Assembly: GCF_014534645.1 (NCBI RefSeq)
Contig: NZ_JACVQF010000241.1
Coordinates: forward strand, 94,263-158,262
Origin: Streptomyces griseicoloratus
GTDB taxonomy: Bacteria; Actinomycetota; Actinomycetes; Streptomycetales; Streptomycetaceae
Reading direction: 5' to 3'
Length of the DNA: 64,000 nucleotides
Part shown: one piece after another, positions 54,450-63,940 of the stretch
How positions within the stretch are numbered: position 1 is the first letter of the stretch
Layout: each line of letters opens with the position of its first letter
The notes under the pieces: generated by a model
Databases searched by the model: none
The model's input: only the letters and a program-made list of their open reading frames with translations
Told to the model about the DNA's origin: nothing
Program-made: the position numbers and the translations under genes

Positions 54450-56360
54450 GTGGCAGGACGGATCAACGACGAGGACGTGAAGGCGGTACGGGACGCGGTC
54501 CCGATCGACGCCGTCGTGTCGGAGTACCTCCAGCTGCGGAACGCGGGCGGCGGCAACCTGAAGGGCCTGTGCCCGTTCCACGACGAGAAGTCCCCGTCCT
54601 TCCAGGTCAGCCCGAGCAAGGGTCTCTTCCACTGCTTCGGCTGCCAGGAGGGCGGCGACACCATCACGTTCGTGATGAAGATCGACCACCTCACCTTCTC
54701 CGAGGCGGTCGAGCGCCTGGCCGGCCAGGCCGGCATCACCCTGCGCTACGAGGAGGGCGGGTACAACCCCGCCCACCAGCGCGGCGAACGCATCCGCCTG
54801 GTCGAGGCCCACAAGATCGCCGCCGAGTGGTACGCCGAGCAGCTCGCGACCTCGCCCGAGGCCGAGACCGGCCGGGTCTTCCTCGCCGAGCGCGGCTTCG
54901 ACCAGGCCGCCGCGGTCCACTTCGGCGTCGGCTACAGCCCGCAGGGCTGGGACCACCTCACCCGCTATCTGCGCGGCAAGGGCTTCAGTGACAAGGAACT
55001 GCTCCTGTCCGGCCTCTCCCAGGAGGGCCGCCGCGGCCCCATCGACCGCTTCCGCGGCCGGCTGATGTGGCCCATCCGCGACATCGGCGGCGACGTCGTC
55101 GGCTTCGGCGCCCGCAAGCTCTACGAGGCGGACAACGGGCCCAAGTACCTCAACACCCCCGACACGGCGATCTACAAGAAGTCCCAGGTCCTCTACGGCA
55201 TCGACCTCGCGAAGAAGGACATCGCCAAGGCGTCCCGCGCGGTCGTCGTCGAGGGCTACACGGACGTCATGGCCTGCCACCTCGCGGGCGTGACCACGGC
55301 CATCGCGACCTGCGGCACCGCCTTCGGCGGCGACCACATCAAGATCCTGCGCCGGCTGCTGATGGACAACGGCTCGGCCCGTGTCATCTTCACCTTCGAC
55401 GGCGACGCGGCCGGCCAGAAGGCCGCCCTGCGCGCCTTCGAGGACGACCAGAAGTTCGCCGCCGAGACCTACATCGCCATCGCCCCCGACGGCATGGACC
55501 CGTGCGACCTGCGCCTGGCCAAGGGCGACGAGGCGGTCGCCGACCTCGTCGAGCCGCGCACCCCGCTGTTCGAGTTCGCGCTCCGCCAGATCGTCTCCCG
55601 CTACGACCTGGACACCCCGGCCGGCCGGGCGGCGGCCCTGGACGAGGCGGCCCCCGTCGTCGCCCGCATCAAGAACAGCGGCGCCCAGCACGAGGTCGCC
55701 GTGCAGCTCGCCGGCATGCTCGGCATCCTCGACACCCAGTTCGTGGTCAAGCGGGTCGCGCAGCTCGCCCGCTGGGCCCGCGACCGCGGCGGAAAGGGCC
55801 CCGCGCCCGGCCCCGGCCCGCAGCAGCGCGGCCCGCAGCAGTACGCCGCAGCCCCGAGCGCCCCGCGGGGCCCCGCCCTCAACCTGCGCAACCCGGTCTA
55901 CGCCACCGAACGCGAACTGCTGAAACTCGCCCTCCAGCGCCCGGAGCTGGTCTCACCGGCCTTCGACGCGTACGGCGTCGACGAGTTCACGGCCGCGCCC
56001 TACGCGGCCGTACGGCAGGCGATCCTGGACGCGGGCGGCGCGGAGTACGGCGTCCAGGACCCGCAGGAGTACCTGGTCCGCGTCCGCGAGGCCGCCCCGG
56101 ACGACGCCGTGCGCGCGATGGTCACGGAACTGGCCGTCGAGGCGATCATGCGCCGGGCGGTGGACGAGGTCTACGCGGGCGAGGTACTGGTCCGGGTCCG
56201 CCGCCGGGCCGTCGAGCGCCGCGTCCGCGACGTCCAGAGCCGCTTCACCCGCCTCGGCACCTACGGCGACCCCGCCGAACTGGCCGCCGTCCAGAACGAG
56301 CTGTGGATCCTCCAGCAGTACGACCAGTCCCTGCGCGAACACGGCGCCGCGGCGCTGTGA
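54450..56360 (+). CDS. dnaG: DNA primase
   Basis: A 636-residue primase making RNA primers at the replication fork. The N-terminal CHC2 zinc finger uses Cys41, His44, Cys62 and Cys65 (CPFH ... CFGC). The RNA-polymerase core has RFRGRLMWPIRD and the Toprim acidic centre VVEGYTDVMACH and FTFDGDAAGQ. The C-terminal helicase-binding domain follows a Pro/Gln/Gly-rich linker (about residues 445-475). GTG start, 29 bases after the flavoprotein gene. Confidence 0.97.
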   Translation: MAGRINDEDVKAVRDAVPIDAVVSEYLQLRNAGGGNLKGLCPFHDEKSPSFQVSPSKGLFHCFGCQEGGDTITFVMKIDHLTFSEAVERLAGQAGITLRYEEGGYNPAHQRGERIRLVEAHKIAAEWYAEQLATSPEAETGRVFLAERGFDQAAAVHFGVGYSPQGWDHLTRYLRGKGFSDKELLLSGLSQEGRRGPIDRFRGRLMWPIRDIGGDVVGFGARKLYEADNGPKYLNTPDTAIYKKSQVLYGIDLAKKDIAKASRAVVVEGYTDVMACHLAGVTTAIATCGTAFGGDHIKILRRLLMDNGSARVIFTFDGDAAGQKAALRAFEDDQKFAAETYIAIAPDGMDPCDLRLAKGDEAVADLVEPRTPLFEFALRQIVSRYDLDTPAGRAAALDEAAPVVARIKNSGAQHEVAVQLAGMLGILDTQFVVKRVAQLARWARDRGGKGPAPGPGPQQRGPQQYAAAPSAPRGPALNLRNPVYATERELLKLALQRPELVSPAFDAYGVDEFTAAPYAAVRQAILDAGGAEYGVQDPQEYLVRVREAAPDDAVRAMVTELAVEAIMRRAVDEVYAGEVLVRVRRRAVERRVRDVQSRFTRLGTYGDPAELAAVQNELWILQQYDQSLREHGAAAL

Positions 56361-56372
56361 GAGCGGGCGGGG

Positions 56373-56714
56373 TCAGTCCTCGGCCGGGCGCTCGGGGGGC
56401 GTCACGCCGAGATGGTCCATGATCGCGCCGACCTGGTCCATCAGGGCCACCTGACCGGAGACCAGGGCCCCGAGAAGCTTGCCGTGCTCGGCCAGTGTCT
56501 TGGTGTGCGCCTCCAGGACCTTGCTGTGCTCCAGCTGAGTCATCCGCAGGGCCTGCATCAGTTGGACGTCCGCCCGGCGCTGCTCCTGCAGCGCGGCCAC
56601 GTCCCGGTCGGAGTTCACGGCAAGGTGCCGGGTCGCGGCCTGCTGCTCCGCCACCTCGTCCACCCGAGCCTCCAGCGCCTCAAGACGCCGCCGCAGCTCC
56701 TCGATCTCGCTCAT
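56373..56714 (-). CDS. Small coiled-coil protein
   Basis: A 113-residue acidic helical protein. SEIEELRRRLEALEARVDEVAEQQ and later heptads (VAALQEQRRADVQLMQALRMTQLEHSKVLEAHTKTLAEHGKLLGALV) predict a coiled coil over most of its length. An in-frame ATG at 56723 is an alternative start. It is convergent with dnaG, 12 bases apart, and divergent from hrdA. No function is known to me. Confidence 0.75.
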   Translation of the reverse strand: MSEIEELRRRLEALEARVDEVAEQQAATRHLAVNSDRDVAALQEQRRADVQLMQALRMTQLEHSKVLEAHTKTLAEHGKLLGALVSGQVALMDQVGAIMDHLGVTPPERPAED

Positions 56715-57035
56715 GCCATCCATCCTGCCGTACGCCACCCGGGCCTCCACATCCCCCGAATGCCCGGTCCGATGATCGAACGAGCTGAGTAACCGCCCGG
56801 TCACGGACCGGACGCAAAAAGTCACCGCACGCCCCTCGTGGCGGCGATGTGTCGTACCCCACACTGGGTTCCGGTGCCTGAGTCCTCGGAGCGCGGCCGA
56901 TCCGTTCCACACGGGTCCCAGACCCCCGCGGTTCCGTTCAACGCGTACGGGACGGACAGCGGCGAGGCCGCCGACTCCGCCCCCGAAGTACCGCTGCCGA
57001 CCCCCTTGGCAGCGTTCATCCTGGAGGTCGCCCCC
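56715..57035. other. Leader region of hrdA, 321 bases
   Basis: Lies between the coiled-coil gene and the GTG start of hrdA. The hrdA frame stays open through much of it (from an ATG at 56838), so a longer N-terminus is possible, but the ribosome site favours the downstream GTG. The first 120 bases are AT-richer and probably hold the divergent promoters. Confidence 0.5.
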
Positions 57036-58154
57036 GTGCAGACCCAGACCCTCACCCAGACCGACATCAGTACCGACGGCACGGAGCCCGACGCGGAGGC
57101 CGACGTCCTCGTCGCGGTCCCCCCGCACAGCCGTGCCGTGCACCACCCCGTGGCCGGCCCGGAGGACCCGCCCGCCGAGGCCCTGGAGACGGCCGGCGCC
57201 CCCGAGCCCGCCGAGCCGCCGCCCGCCCGCGCCGAGACCAGCGGCCCCTCCTCCGACCTGTTCCGGCAGTACCTGCGCGAGATCGGCCGCATCCCGCTGC
57301 TCACCGCGGCCGAGGAGGTCGAACTCGCCCGCCGTGTGGAGGCCGGCCTGTTCGCCGAGGAGAAGCTGCGGCTCACCCCCGACCTGGAGAGCCGCCTCGC
57401 CCTGGACCTCGACCGGCTCGTCGTCATGGGCCGCGTGGCCAAGCGCCGCCTGATCGAGGCCAACCTGCGGCTCGTCGTCTCCGTCGCGAAGCGGTACGTG
57501 GGGCGCGGCCTGACCATGCTCGACCTGGTCCAGGAGGGCAACCTGGGCCTCATCCGGGCCGTCGAGAAGTTCGACTACGCCCGCGGCTACAAGTTCTCCA
57601 CGTACGCCACCTGGTGGATCCGCCAGGCCATGTCCCGGGCGCTCGCCGACCAGGCCCGCACCATCCGCGTGCCCGTCCACGTCGTCGAGCTGATCAACCG
57701 GGTCGTCCGCGTCCAGCGCCGCATGCTCCAGGAACGCGGCTACGAGCCGACCCCGCAGGAGGTCGCCGCCCACCTGGACCTGCCGCCGGAGCGGGTCGGC
57801 GAGGTCCTGCGCCTCGCCCAGGAGCCCGTCTCCCTGCACGCCCCCGTCGGCGAGGAGGACGACGTCGCCCTCGGCGACCTGATCGAGGACGGCGACGCCA
57901 CCAGCCCCGTCGAGTCCGCCGCGTTCCTGCTGCTGCGCGAACACCTGGAGGCGGTGCTGTCCACCCTCGGCGAACGCGAGCGCAAGGTCGTCCAGCTCCG
58001 CTACGGACTGGTGGACGGCCGCCCCCGCACCCTGGAGGAGATAGGGCGCATCTTCGGCGTGACCCGCGAGCGGATCCGGCAGATCGAGTCCAAGACCCTC
58101 AACAAACTCCGCGACCACGCCTTCGCCGACCAGCTCAGGGGCTACCTGGACTGA
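57036..58154 (+). CDS. hrdA: Sigma factor of the HrdA type (group 2 sigma-70)
   Basis: A 372-residue sigma factor. Region 1.2 ([32 protein letters not shown]), region 2 ([57 protein letters not shown]) and region 4 ([15 protein letters not shown] ... [28 protein letters not shown]) are complete; the acidic Pro/Ala-rich N-terminus replaces region 1.1. The GTG at 57036 has GGAGG eight bases before it. HrdA is the non-essential paralogue of HrdB; the place next to dnaG supports the name. Confidence 0.85.
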   Translation: MQTQTLTQTDISTDGTEPDAEADVLVAVPPHSRAVHHPVAGPEDPPAEALETAGAPEPAEPPPARAETSGPSSDLFRQYLREIGRIPLLTAAEEVELARRVEAGLFAEEKLRLTPDLESRLALDLDRLVVMGRVAKRRLIEANLRLVVSVAKRYVGRGLTMLDLVQEGNLGLIRAVEKFDYARGYKFSTYATWWIRQAMSRALADQARTIRVPVHVVELINRVVRVQRRMLQERGYEPTPQEVAAHLDLPPERVGEVLRLAQEPVSLHAPVGEEDDVALGDLIEDGDATSPVESAAFLLLREHLEAVLSTLGERERKVVQLRYGLVDGRPRTLEEIGRIFGVTRERIRQIESKTLNKLRDHAFADQLRGYLD

Positions 58155-58182
58155 ACGGGGGCCGCCCGCAGGCGGCCCCCGT
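58155..58182. terminator. Terminator after hrdA
   Basis: A perfect 12-bp stem ACGGGGGCCGCC with its complement and loop CGCA, directly after the hrdA stop and 11 bases before the stop of the convergent ABC gene; shared terminator. Confidence 0.88.
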
Positions 58183-58193
58183 CCCCGTGACGG

Positions 58194-60122
58194 CTACTCC
58201 ACCTCCGCCACCGCCTGCGCGAACTGCGCCTTGTACAGCCGCGCGTACGTCCCGTCGGCCGCGAGCAGCTCCGCGTGCGCGCCCTGCTCCACGATCGACC
58301 CGTTCTCCATCACGAGGATGGTGTCCGCGTCCCGGATCGTGGAGAGCCGGTGCGCGATGACGAACGAGGTCCGCCCGTGCGCCAGCTTGGCCATCGCCTT
58401 CTGGATCAGCACCTCGGTACGGGTGTCCACCGAGCTCGTCGCCTCGTCCAGCACCAGGATCACCGGGTCGGACAGGAACGCCCGCGCGATGGTGATGAGC
58501 TGCTTCTCACCGGCGCTCACCCCCGTGCCCTCGTCGTCGATCACGGTGTCGTAGCCGTCGGGCAGCGTCCGCACGAACCGGTCGGCGTGCGCCGCCCGCG
58601 CCGCCTCCTCGATCTCCCCGCGCGTGACCTCCCGCGACGCCCCGTACGCGATGTTCTCCGCGATCGTGCCGCCGAACAGCCAGGTGTCCTGCAGCACCAT
58701 GCCGATCCCGGCGCGCAGCTCGTCCCGGGACATCTTCGCGATGTCCACGCCGTCCAGGGTGATCCGCCCGCCGGAGACCTCGTAGAACCGCATCAGGAGG
58801 TTGACCAGCGTGGTCTTCCCGGCGCCGGTCGGCCCGACGATGGCCACCGTGTGACCCGGCTCCACCTTCAGCGACAGGTCCTCGATCAGCGGCTTTTCCG
58901 GGTCGTAGCGGAACGACACGTGCTCCAGCTCCACCCGGCCGCGCAGGTCCTCGGGCCGGACACCCGGGATCGGGTCCGCCTCCTGCTCCTCGGCGTCCAG
59001 CAGCTCGAAGATCCGCTCCGCCGACGCCACGCCCGACTGCACCAGGTTCGCCATCGAGGCGACCTGCGTCAGCGGCATCGAGAACTGCCGGGAGTACTGG
59101 ATGAACGCCTGCACGTCACCGATGGACAGCGCACCCGAGGCGACCCTGAGGCCGCCGACGACCGCGACGAGCACGTAGTTCAGGTTCGACACGAACATCA
59201 TCAGCGGCTGCATGATCCCGCTGTTGAACTGCGCCTTGAACCCGGCCTCGTACAGCGCCTCGTTCTGCTCGGCGAACTGCTTCGCCGACTCCTCCTGCCG
59301 CCCGAACACCTTCACCAGCGTGTGCCCGGTGTACATCTCCTCGATGTGCGCGTTCAGCTGCCCGGTCGACCGCCACTGCTGCACGAAGTGCGGCTGCGAC
59401 CGCTTGCCCACGCGCGTGGCCACCACGAACGACAGCGGCACGGTCACCAGCGCGACCAGGGCCAGGATCCAGGAGACGTAGAACATCATCACCAGTACGC
59501 CGATGATGGTGAGCAGCGAGTTGATCAGCTGGCCCATCGACTGTTGGAGCGTCTGCCCGATGTTGTCGATGTCGTTCGTCGCCCGGCTCAGCACCTCGCC
59601 GCGCTGACGCTTGTCGAAGTACGACAGCGGCAGCCGCGACAGCTTCGTCTGCACGTCCTCGCGCATCCGGAACATCGTCCGGTTGACCGCCCGGTTCACC
59701 AGCCGCGTGGCCACCGCCATCAGCAGCCCGGCCACGCCGAACACCGCCAGCGCCAGCAGCAGCACCTGCCCCACGGCCGTGAAGTCGATGCCCTCGCCCG
59801 GGTGGAAGTCCGTGCTGCGCAGCATGTCGGCGACATCGCCGTCGCCGCGCTCCCGCATGGAGTCCAGCACCTGTTCCTTCGTCGCCCCGGACGGCATGTC
59901 CCGGCCGACGATGCCCGCGAAGACCAGGTCGGTGGCCTTGCCGAGGATCTTCGGCCCGATCACGCTGAGGGCGACGCTCACCACCAGGCAGGCCAGCAGC
60001 GCGTGGATCGTCACCCGCTCCGGCCGGAACTGCGCGACGAGCCGTTTGCCCGACCCCTTGAAGTCCATCGAACGCTGGTCGGGGCCGCCCCCGGCCATCA
60101 TGCGACCCGCAGGCCCCGCCAT
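58194..60122 (-). CDS. Heterodimeric ABC exporter subunit, canonical ATPase site
   Basis: A 642-residue fused membrane-ATPase half-transporter. Six membrane helices occupy about residues 35-330 with an extra extracytoplasmic loop after the first helix. Nucleotide domain: Walker A VGPTGAGKTTL, Walker B ILVLDEATSSVD with the catalytic Glu, H-loop IAHRLST, and a deviant signature VSAGEKQL in place of LSGGQ. It overlaps the upstream partner gene by one base (TGATG), so the pair forms a heterodimer exporting lipids or drugs. Confidence 0.92.
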   Translation of the reverse strand: MAGPAGRMMAGGGPDQRSMDFKGSGKRLVAQFRPERVTIHALLACLVVSVALSVIGPKILGKATDLVFAGIVGRDMPSGATKEQVLDSMRERGDGDVADMLRSTDFHPGEGIDFTAVGQVLLLALAVFGVAGLLMAVATRLVNRAVNRTMFRMREDVQTKLSRLPLSYFDKRQRGEVLSRATNDIDNIGQTLQQSMGQLINSLLTIIGVLVMMFYVSWILALVALVTVPLSFVVATRVGKRSQPHFVQQWRSTGQLNAHIEEMYTGHTLVKVFGRQEESAKQFAEQNEALYEAGFKAQFNSGIMQPLMMFVSNLNYVLVAVVGGLRVASGALSIGDVQAFIQYSRQFSMPLTQVASMANLVQSGVASAERIFELLDAEEQEADPIPGVRPEDLRGRVELEHVSFRYDPEKPLIEDLSLKVEPGHTVAIVGPTGAGKTTLVNLLMRFYEVSGGRITLDGVDIAKMSRDELRAGIGMVLQDTWLFGGTIAENIAYGASREVTRGEIEEAARAAHADRFVRTLPDGYDTVIDDEGTGVSAGEKQLITIARAFLSDPVILVLDEATSSVDTRTEVLIQKAMAKLAHGRTSFVIAHRLSTIRDADTILVMENGSIVEQGAHAELLAADGTYARLYKAQFAQAVAEVE

Positions 60123-61855
60123 CAGGCAGCCTCCGCTTCCGTGAGCTGGGAGAGCACGATCTCCCGGTAGGTCTCGTTGTCCGCCATCAGTTCCTCGTGC
60201 CGGCCCGTACCGACCACCCGGCCCTCGTCCAGCACGATGATCCGGTCCGCGTCCCGGATGGTCGCCACGCGCTGCGCGACGATCACCACGGTCGCCTCGG
60301 CCGTCTCCGCGGCGAGCGCCGCGCGCAGGGCGGCGTCCGTGGCGTAGTCCAGGGCCGAGAAGGAGTCGTCGAACAGGTAGATCTCCGGGCGCTGCACCAG
60401 CGTCCGGGCGATGGCGAGCCGCTGTCGCTGGCCGCCGGAGACGTTCGTCCCGCCCTGCGCGATCGGCGCGTCGAGCCCGCCCTCCAGCCGCTCCACGAAC
60501 TCCCTGGCCTGCGCCACCTCCAGCGCGTGCCACAGTTCCTCGTCCGTGGCGTCGGGATTGCCGTAGCGCAGATTGGTCGCGACGGTGCCGGCGAAGAGGT
60601 ACGGCTTCTGCGGCACCAGCCCCACCGTCCGCGCCAGCAGTTGCGGGTCCAGGGTGCGCACGTCGGTCCCGTCGACCAGCACCTCCCCCTCGGTGGCGTC
60701 GAACAGCCGGGGCACCAGCCCGAGCAGCGTGGACTTGCCGCTGCCGGTCGAGCCGATGACGGCGGTCGTCTCGCCCGGCCGGGCCACCAGCTCGATGTTC
60801 CTGAGCACCGGCTCCTCGGCACCCGGATAGCGGAAACCGGCGCCCCGGATCTCCAGGTGCCCGTGCCGGCGCAGCTCGGTGACCGGCGCCACGGGCGGCA
60901 CCACACTGCTCTCGGTGTCCAGGACCTCCTGGATCCGCTCGGCGCACACCTCCGCGCGCGGCACCATCATGAACATGAAGGTGGCCATCATCACGGACAT
61001 GACGATCTGCATCAGATAGGCGAGGAACGCGGTCAGGTCGCCGATCTGCATCCCGCCGCTCTCGATCCGGTGGGCGCCGAACCACACCACCGCGATCGAC
61101 GAGACGTTCACCACCGTCATGACCACCGGGAACATCAGCGCGAGGAGATTGCCGGTACCGAGCGCCACCTCCGTCAGGTCGGTGTTGGCCTTCCGGAACC
61201 GCTGCTGCTCGTACTCGTCCCGGACGAAGGCGCGGATGACCCGGTTTCCGGTGATCTGCTCGCGCAGCACCCGGTTCACCGTGTCCAGCCGTTCCTGCAT
61301 GGCGCGGAACAGCGGGCGCAGCCGCCGCACGATCAGCGCCACGCAGATGCCCAGCACCGGCACGACCGCGACCAGCACCCCGGACAGCGGCACGTCCAGG
61401 CCCAGCGCCATGACGATGCCACCGACGCACATGATGGGCGCCGACACCATCAGCGTGAACGTCATCAGGGCCAGCATCTGGACCTGCTGCACGTCGTTCG
61501 TCGTGCGGGTGATCAGCGAGGGCGCGCCGAAGCCGCCGACCTCGCGGGCCGAGAAGGACTGCACCCGGTCGAAGACGGCCGCGCGGACGTCCCGGCCGAG
61601 CGCCGAGGCGGTGCGCGCGCCGTAGTAGACGGCACCGACGTTGCCCACGACCTGCGCCAGCGAGATGCCGATCATCAGGGCGCCGTAGGTCAGGATGTAA
61701 CCGGTGTCACCGTTGACGACACCGTCGTCGATGATGTCCGCGTTCAGGGTGGGCAGGTAGAGGCTGGCGCAGGTCTGCAGGAACTGCAGCACCACCAGCA
61801 GGGCGATGGGTTTCTTGTAGGGCCTGAGATAGGTCCGCAGGAGTCGTATGAGCAC
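60122..61855 (-). CDS. Heterodimeric ABC exporter subunit, degenerate ATPase site
   Basis: A 577-residue half-transporter with six membrane helices and a nucleotide domain: Walker A GSTGSGKSTL, signature NVSGGQRQRL, but Walker B IYLFDDSFSALD has Asp where the catalytic Glu is expected and the H-loop reads VAQRVAT with Gln for His. Together with the deviant signature in its partner this gives one dead and one active site, the normal state of asymmetric exporters (TM287/288, TmrAB). It is the first gene of the pair. Confidence 0.92.
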   Translation of the reverse strand: MLIRLLRTYLRPYKKPIALLVVLQFLQTCASLYLPTLNADIIDDGVVNGDTGYILTYGALMIGISLAQVVGNVGAVYYGARTASALGRDVRAAVFDRVQSFSAREVGGFGAPSLITRTTNDVQQVQMLALMTFTLMVSAPIMCVGGIVMALGLDVPLSGVLVAVVPVLGICVALIVRRLRPLFRAMQERLDTVNRVLREQITGNRVIRAFVRDEYEQQRFRKANTDLTEVALGTGNLLALMFPVVMTVVNVSSIAVVWFGAHRIESGGMQIGDLTAFLAYLMQIVMSVMMATFMFMMVPRAEVCAERIQEVLDTESSVVPPVAPVTELRRHGHLEIRGAGFRYPGAEEPVLRNIELVARPGETTAVIGSTGSGKSTLLGLVPRLFDATEGEVLVDGTDVRTLDPQLLARTVGLVPQKPYLFAGTVATNLRYGNPDATDEELWHALEVAQAREFVERLEGGLDAPIAQGGTNVSGGQRQRLAIARTLVQRPEIYLFDDSFSALDYATDAALRAALAAETAEATVVIVAQRVATIRDADRIIVLDEGRVVGTGRHEELMADNETYREIVLSQLTEAEAA

Positions 61856-61978
61856 GCTGGGTCTCTCGGGGTCGGCGACAGGGGCTTTGGTTGCCCCTGG
61901 CCCCTATCGTCGAACACTCCACCCGCGTTACCTCAACTGATTAAGCCAACAGCGGGGCGCGCGGCCCCGGGGGCGCCC

Positions 61979-63433
61979 CTACGCCCGGAACGCCCCCGGG
62001 TGGGTCTGCTCCCGCACCGACACGAACTGCTGGCGCACGGCCTGACCCACCGCCAGTTCCTCGCCCGGCTCCAGCACCTGGGCGACCGCGCCCTGCCAGG
62101 CCGGGGGAGTGCGCGGGTCGAGCGTGCCCTGGGTCACGCCGAGCGCCCAGGCCGCCTGCCGGGCGGCGCCGGTGGCGGCGTAGTCGGCCGGCTGCGGTAC
62201 GACGACCTGCGCCCCGAAGAGCGCGGGTGCCGCCGCCTGCACGGCCGGCAGCTCGGCTGCCGCGCCCAGCAGGAACACCCGCCGCACGTCCACGCCCCGG
62301 CCGCGCAGCACGTCGAGGGCGTCGGCGAGGCCGCACAGCATGCCCTCGAACGCGGCCCGCGCCAGGTGCTCCGGCCTCATCGACTCCCGCCTGAGCCCGG
62401 CGAGCGTCCCCGCGGTGTGGGGCAGGTGCGGCGTCCGCTCACCCTCCAGGTACGGCAGCAGCACCAGCCCGTGCGCGCCCGGCGTCGACTTCATCGCCAG
62501 CTCGGACAGGCTCTCCAGGTCCGGCACGCCGAGCAGTTCGGCGGCCCCGCGCAGGGTCCGTACGGCGTTCAGGGTGGTGACCACCGGCAGGTGCATGCCG
62601 GTGGCGTCCGCCAGGCCGGTGATCATCCCGGACGGGTCGACCAGCGGCTCGGGATGCACCGCCATCACCGAGCCGGAGGCCCCGAGGGACACCACCGCGT
62701 CCCCCAGTCCGATCCCGAGCCCGAAGGCCGCGGCCATCGTCTCGCCGGTGCCGGCGGAGATCAGCAGCCCCTCCGGCGTCGTACCGGCCGCCTCGGCCGG
62801 GCCGATCACCTCCGGAAGCATCGCCTGGTGCCCGAGCGCCAGCTCCACCAGGTCCGGCCGGTAACCGCCGGTCGCCGCGGACCAGTAGCCGGTCCCGGAG
62901 GCCCCGCCCCGGTCGGTGGTCCGCCGCACCGGCCGCCCGAGCAGCTGCCACACCAGCCAGTCATGGGCCTGGAGCAGGACGGCGGTCCGCGCGGCGGCCT
63001 CGGGCTCGGTCCTGGCCAGCCAGCGCAGCTTGGTCACCGGCTGCGCGGCCTGCGGCACACAGCCCACGGCCTGCGCCCACGCCTCGCGCCCGCCGAGCGC
63101 GTCGATCAGATCGGCCGCCGCCACCTGGGACCGCTTGTCGCCCCCCACCATGGCGGGGCGCACGGTGTTGCCCTGCGTGTCCAGCGGCACGACCGCGTTC
63201 GCCTGCGCCGAGACCCCGATGGCCTGCACGCCCTCCAGCAGCCCGCCGCCGGCCGCCTCGCCCAGGGACAGCAGCCACGCCTGCGGGTCGACATCGCTGG
63301 GACGGCCGCCGCCCTCCGGGCTCTCCACGGGATGCGGCGCGAATCCCTGCCGGAGCACGGCACCCGTCTCCGAGTCGCAGACGACGATACGAGTGAAATC
63401 GGGCGAACTGTCCAACCCGGCGACTATCCCCAT
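61979..63433 (-). CDS. FGGY-family carbohydrate kinase (xylulokinase-like)
   Basis: A 484-residue sugar kinase. The ATG at 63433 gives GIVAGLDSSPDFTRIVVCDSETG, where the usual phosphate-loop GxDxGTxxxK is altered (DSSPDFT). The catalytic Asp is in PAMVGGDKRS, and the C-terminal ATPase half has LGASGSVMAVHPEP and the adenosine segment FLLGAAAELPAVQAAAP followed by ATGAARQAAWALG. Relatives phosphorylate xylulose, gluconate or glycerol. No isomerase or transporter is adjacent, so the substrate is open. Confidence 0.83.
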   Translation of the reverse strand: MGIVAGLDSSPDFTRIVVCDSETGAVLRQGFAPHPVESPEGGGRPSDVDPQAWLLSLGEAAGGGLLEGVQAIGVSAQANAVVPLDTQGNTVRPAMVGGDKRSQVAAADLIDALGGREAWAQAVGCVPQAAQPVTKLRWLARTEPEAAARTAVLLQAHDWLVWQLLGRPVRRTTDRGGASGTGYWSAATGGYRPDLVELALGHQAMLPEVIGPAEAAGTTPEGLLISAGTGETMAAAFGLGIGLGDAVVSLGASGSVMAVHPEPLVDPSGMITGLADATGMHLPVVTTLNAVRTLRGAAELLGVPDLESLSELAMKSTPGAHGLVLLPYLEGERTPHLPHTAGTLAGLRRESMRPEHLARAAFEGMLCGLADALDVLRGRGVDVRRVFLLGAAAELPAVQAAAPALFGAQVVVPQPADYAATGAARQAAWALGVTQGTLDPRTPPAWQGAVAQVLEPGEELAVGQAVRQQFVSVREQTHPGAFRA

Positions 63434-63488
63434 GCCCGAAATTCTGCCGCACCGCGCGCAGTGGCCGTACCGGGTGGGGTCAGCCGCC

Positions 63489-63791
63489 TCAGGTGTTGCT
63501 GGTGCCCCAGTCGTCCCCGCCGGTCCCACCTGCGCGCTCGCGCAGGGACCGCACCCGCTGGGCCACCGAGTCGGGCATCCTGTCGCCGACCTTGTCGCTC
63601 ACCACGTGGTACGCCTTGTCGGCGTAGTGGCGGCCCTGCTGCGCCGCCGACTCGGCGGTGTTGCGGACGGCGGGATTCTGCGCGACCTGCCGCGCGGACT
63701 TCTTCAACTGCTCGTAGCGCTCGCGCCCGGCCTTCGTGCCCAGCACGTAACCCACGGCGAGTCCGGCGACGAACGTGAGCCGGTAACGCAT
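63489..63791 (-). CDS. YtxH-like small membrane protein
   Basis: A 100-residue protein. The N-terminus RYRLTFVAGLAVGYVLGTKAGRERYEQL is one short membrane helix ending in GTKAGRERYE, diagnostic of YtxH/DUF3618-like actinobacterial proteins; the rest is a hydrophilic helix. AAGGGTGG ribosome site before the ATG at 63791. Often found as stress or envelope proteins; function unknown. Confidence 0.85.
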   Translation of the reverse strand: MRYRLTFVAGLAVGYVLGTKAGRERYEQLKKSARQVAQNPAVRNTAESAAQQGRHYADKAYHVVSDKVGDRMPDSVAQRVRSLRERAGGTGGDDWGTSNT

Positions 63792-63940
63792 GGCGGCCAC
63801 CCTTTCCTTGCCTGGCTCCTGGTGTCGGGGAGTACCGATTGGCGGAGCACCCCCCTGCTTGCGCTAATGTATGTGTCGCAGCGAGCGAACGCCCCCTGGC
63901 GAATACCCAGGCGGGTACGTTCGATGCGACGAGGCATTCC

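Noticed and set aside
60197-63778. A 1193-codon plus-strand frame over the ABC exporter and kinase genes
   Set aside because: It crosses two well-supported genes and their intergenic region; a GC-driven shadow without motifs.
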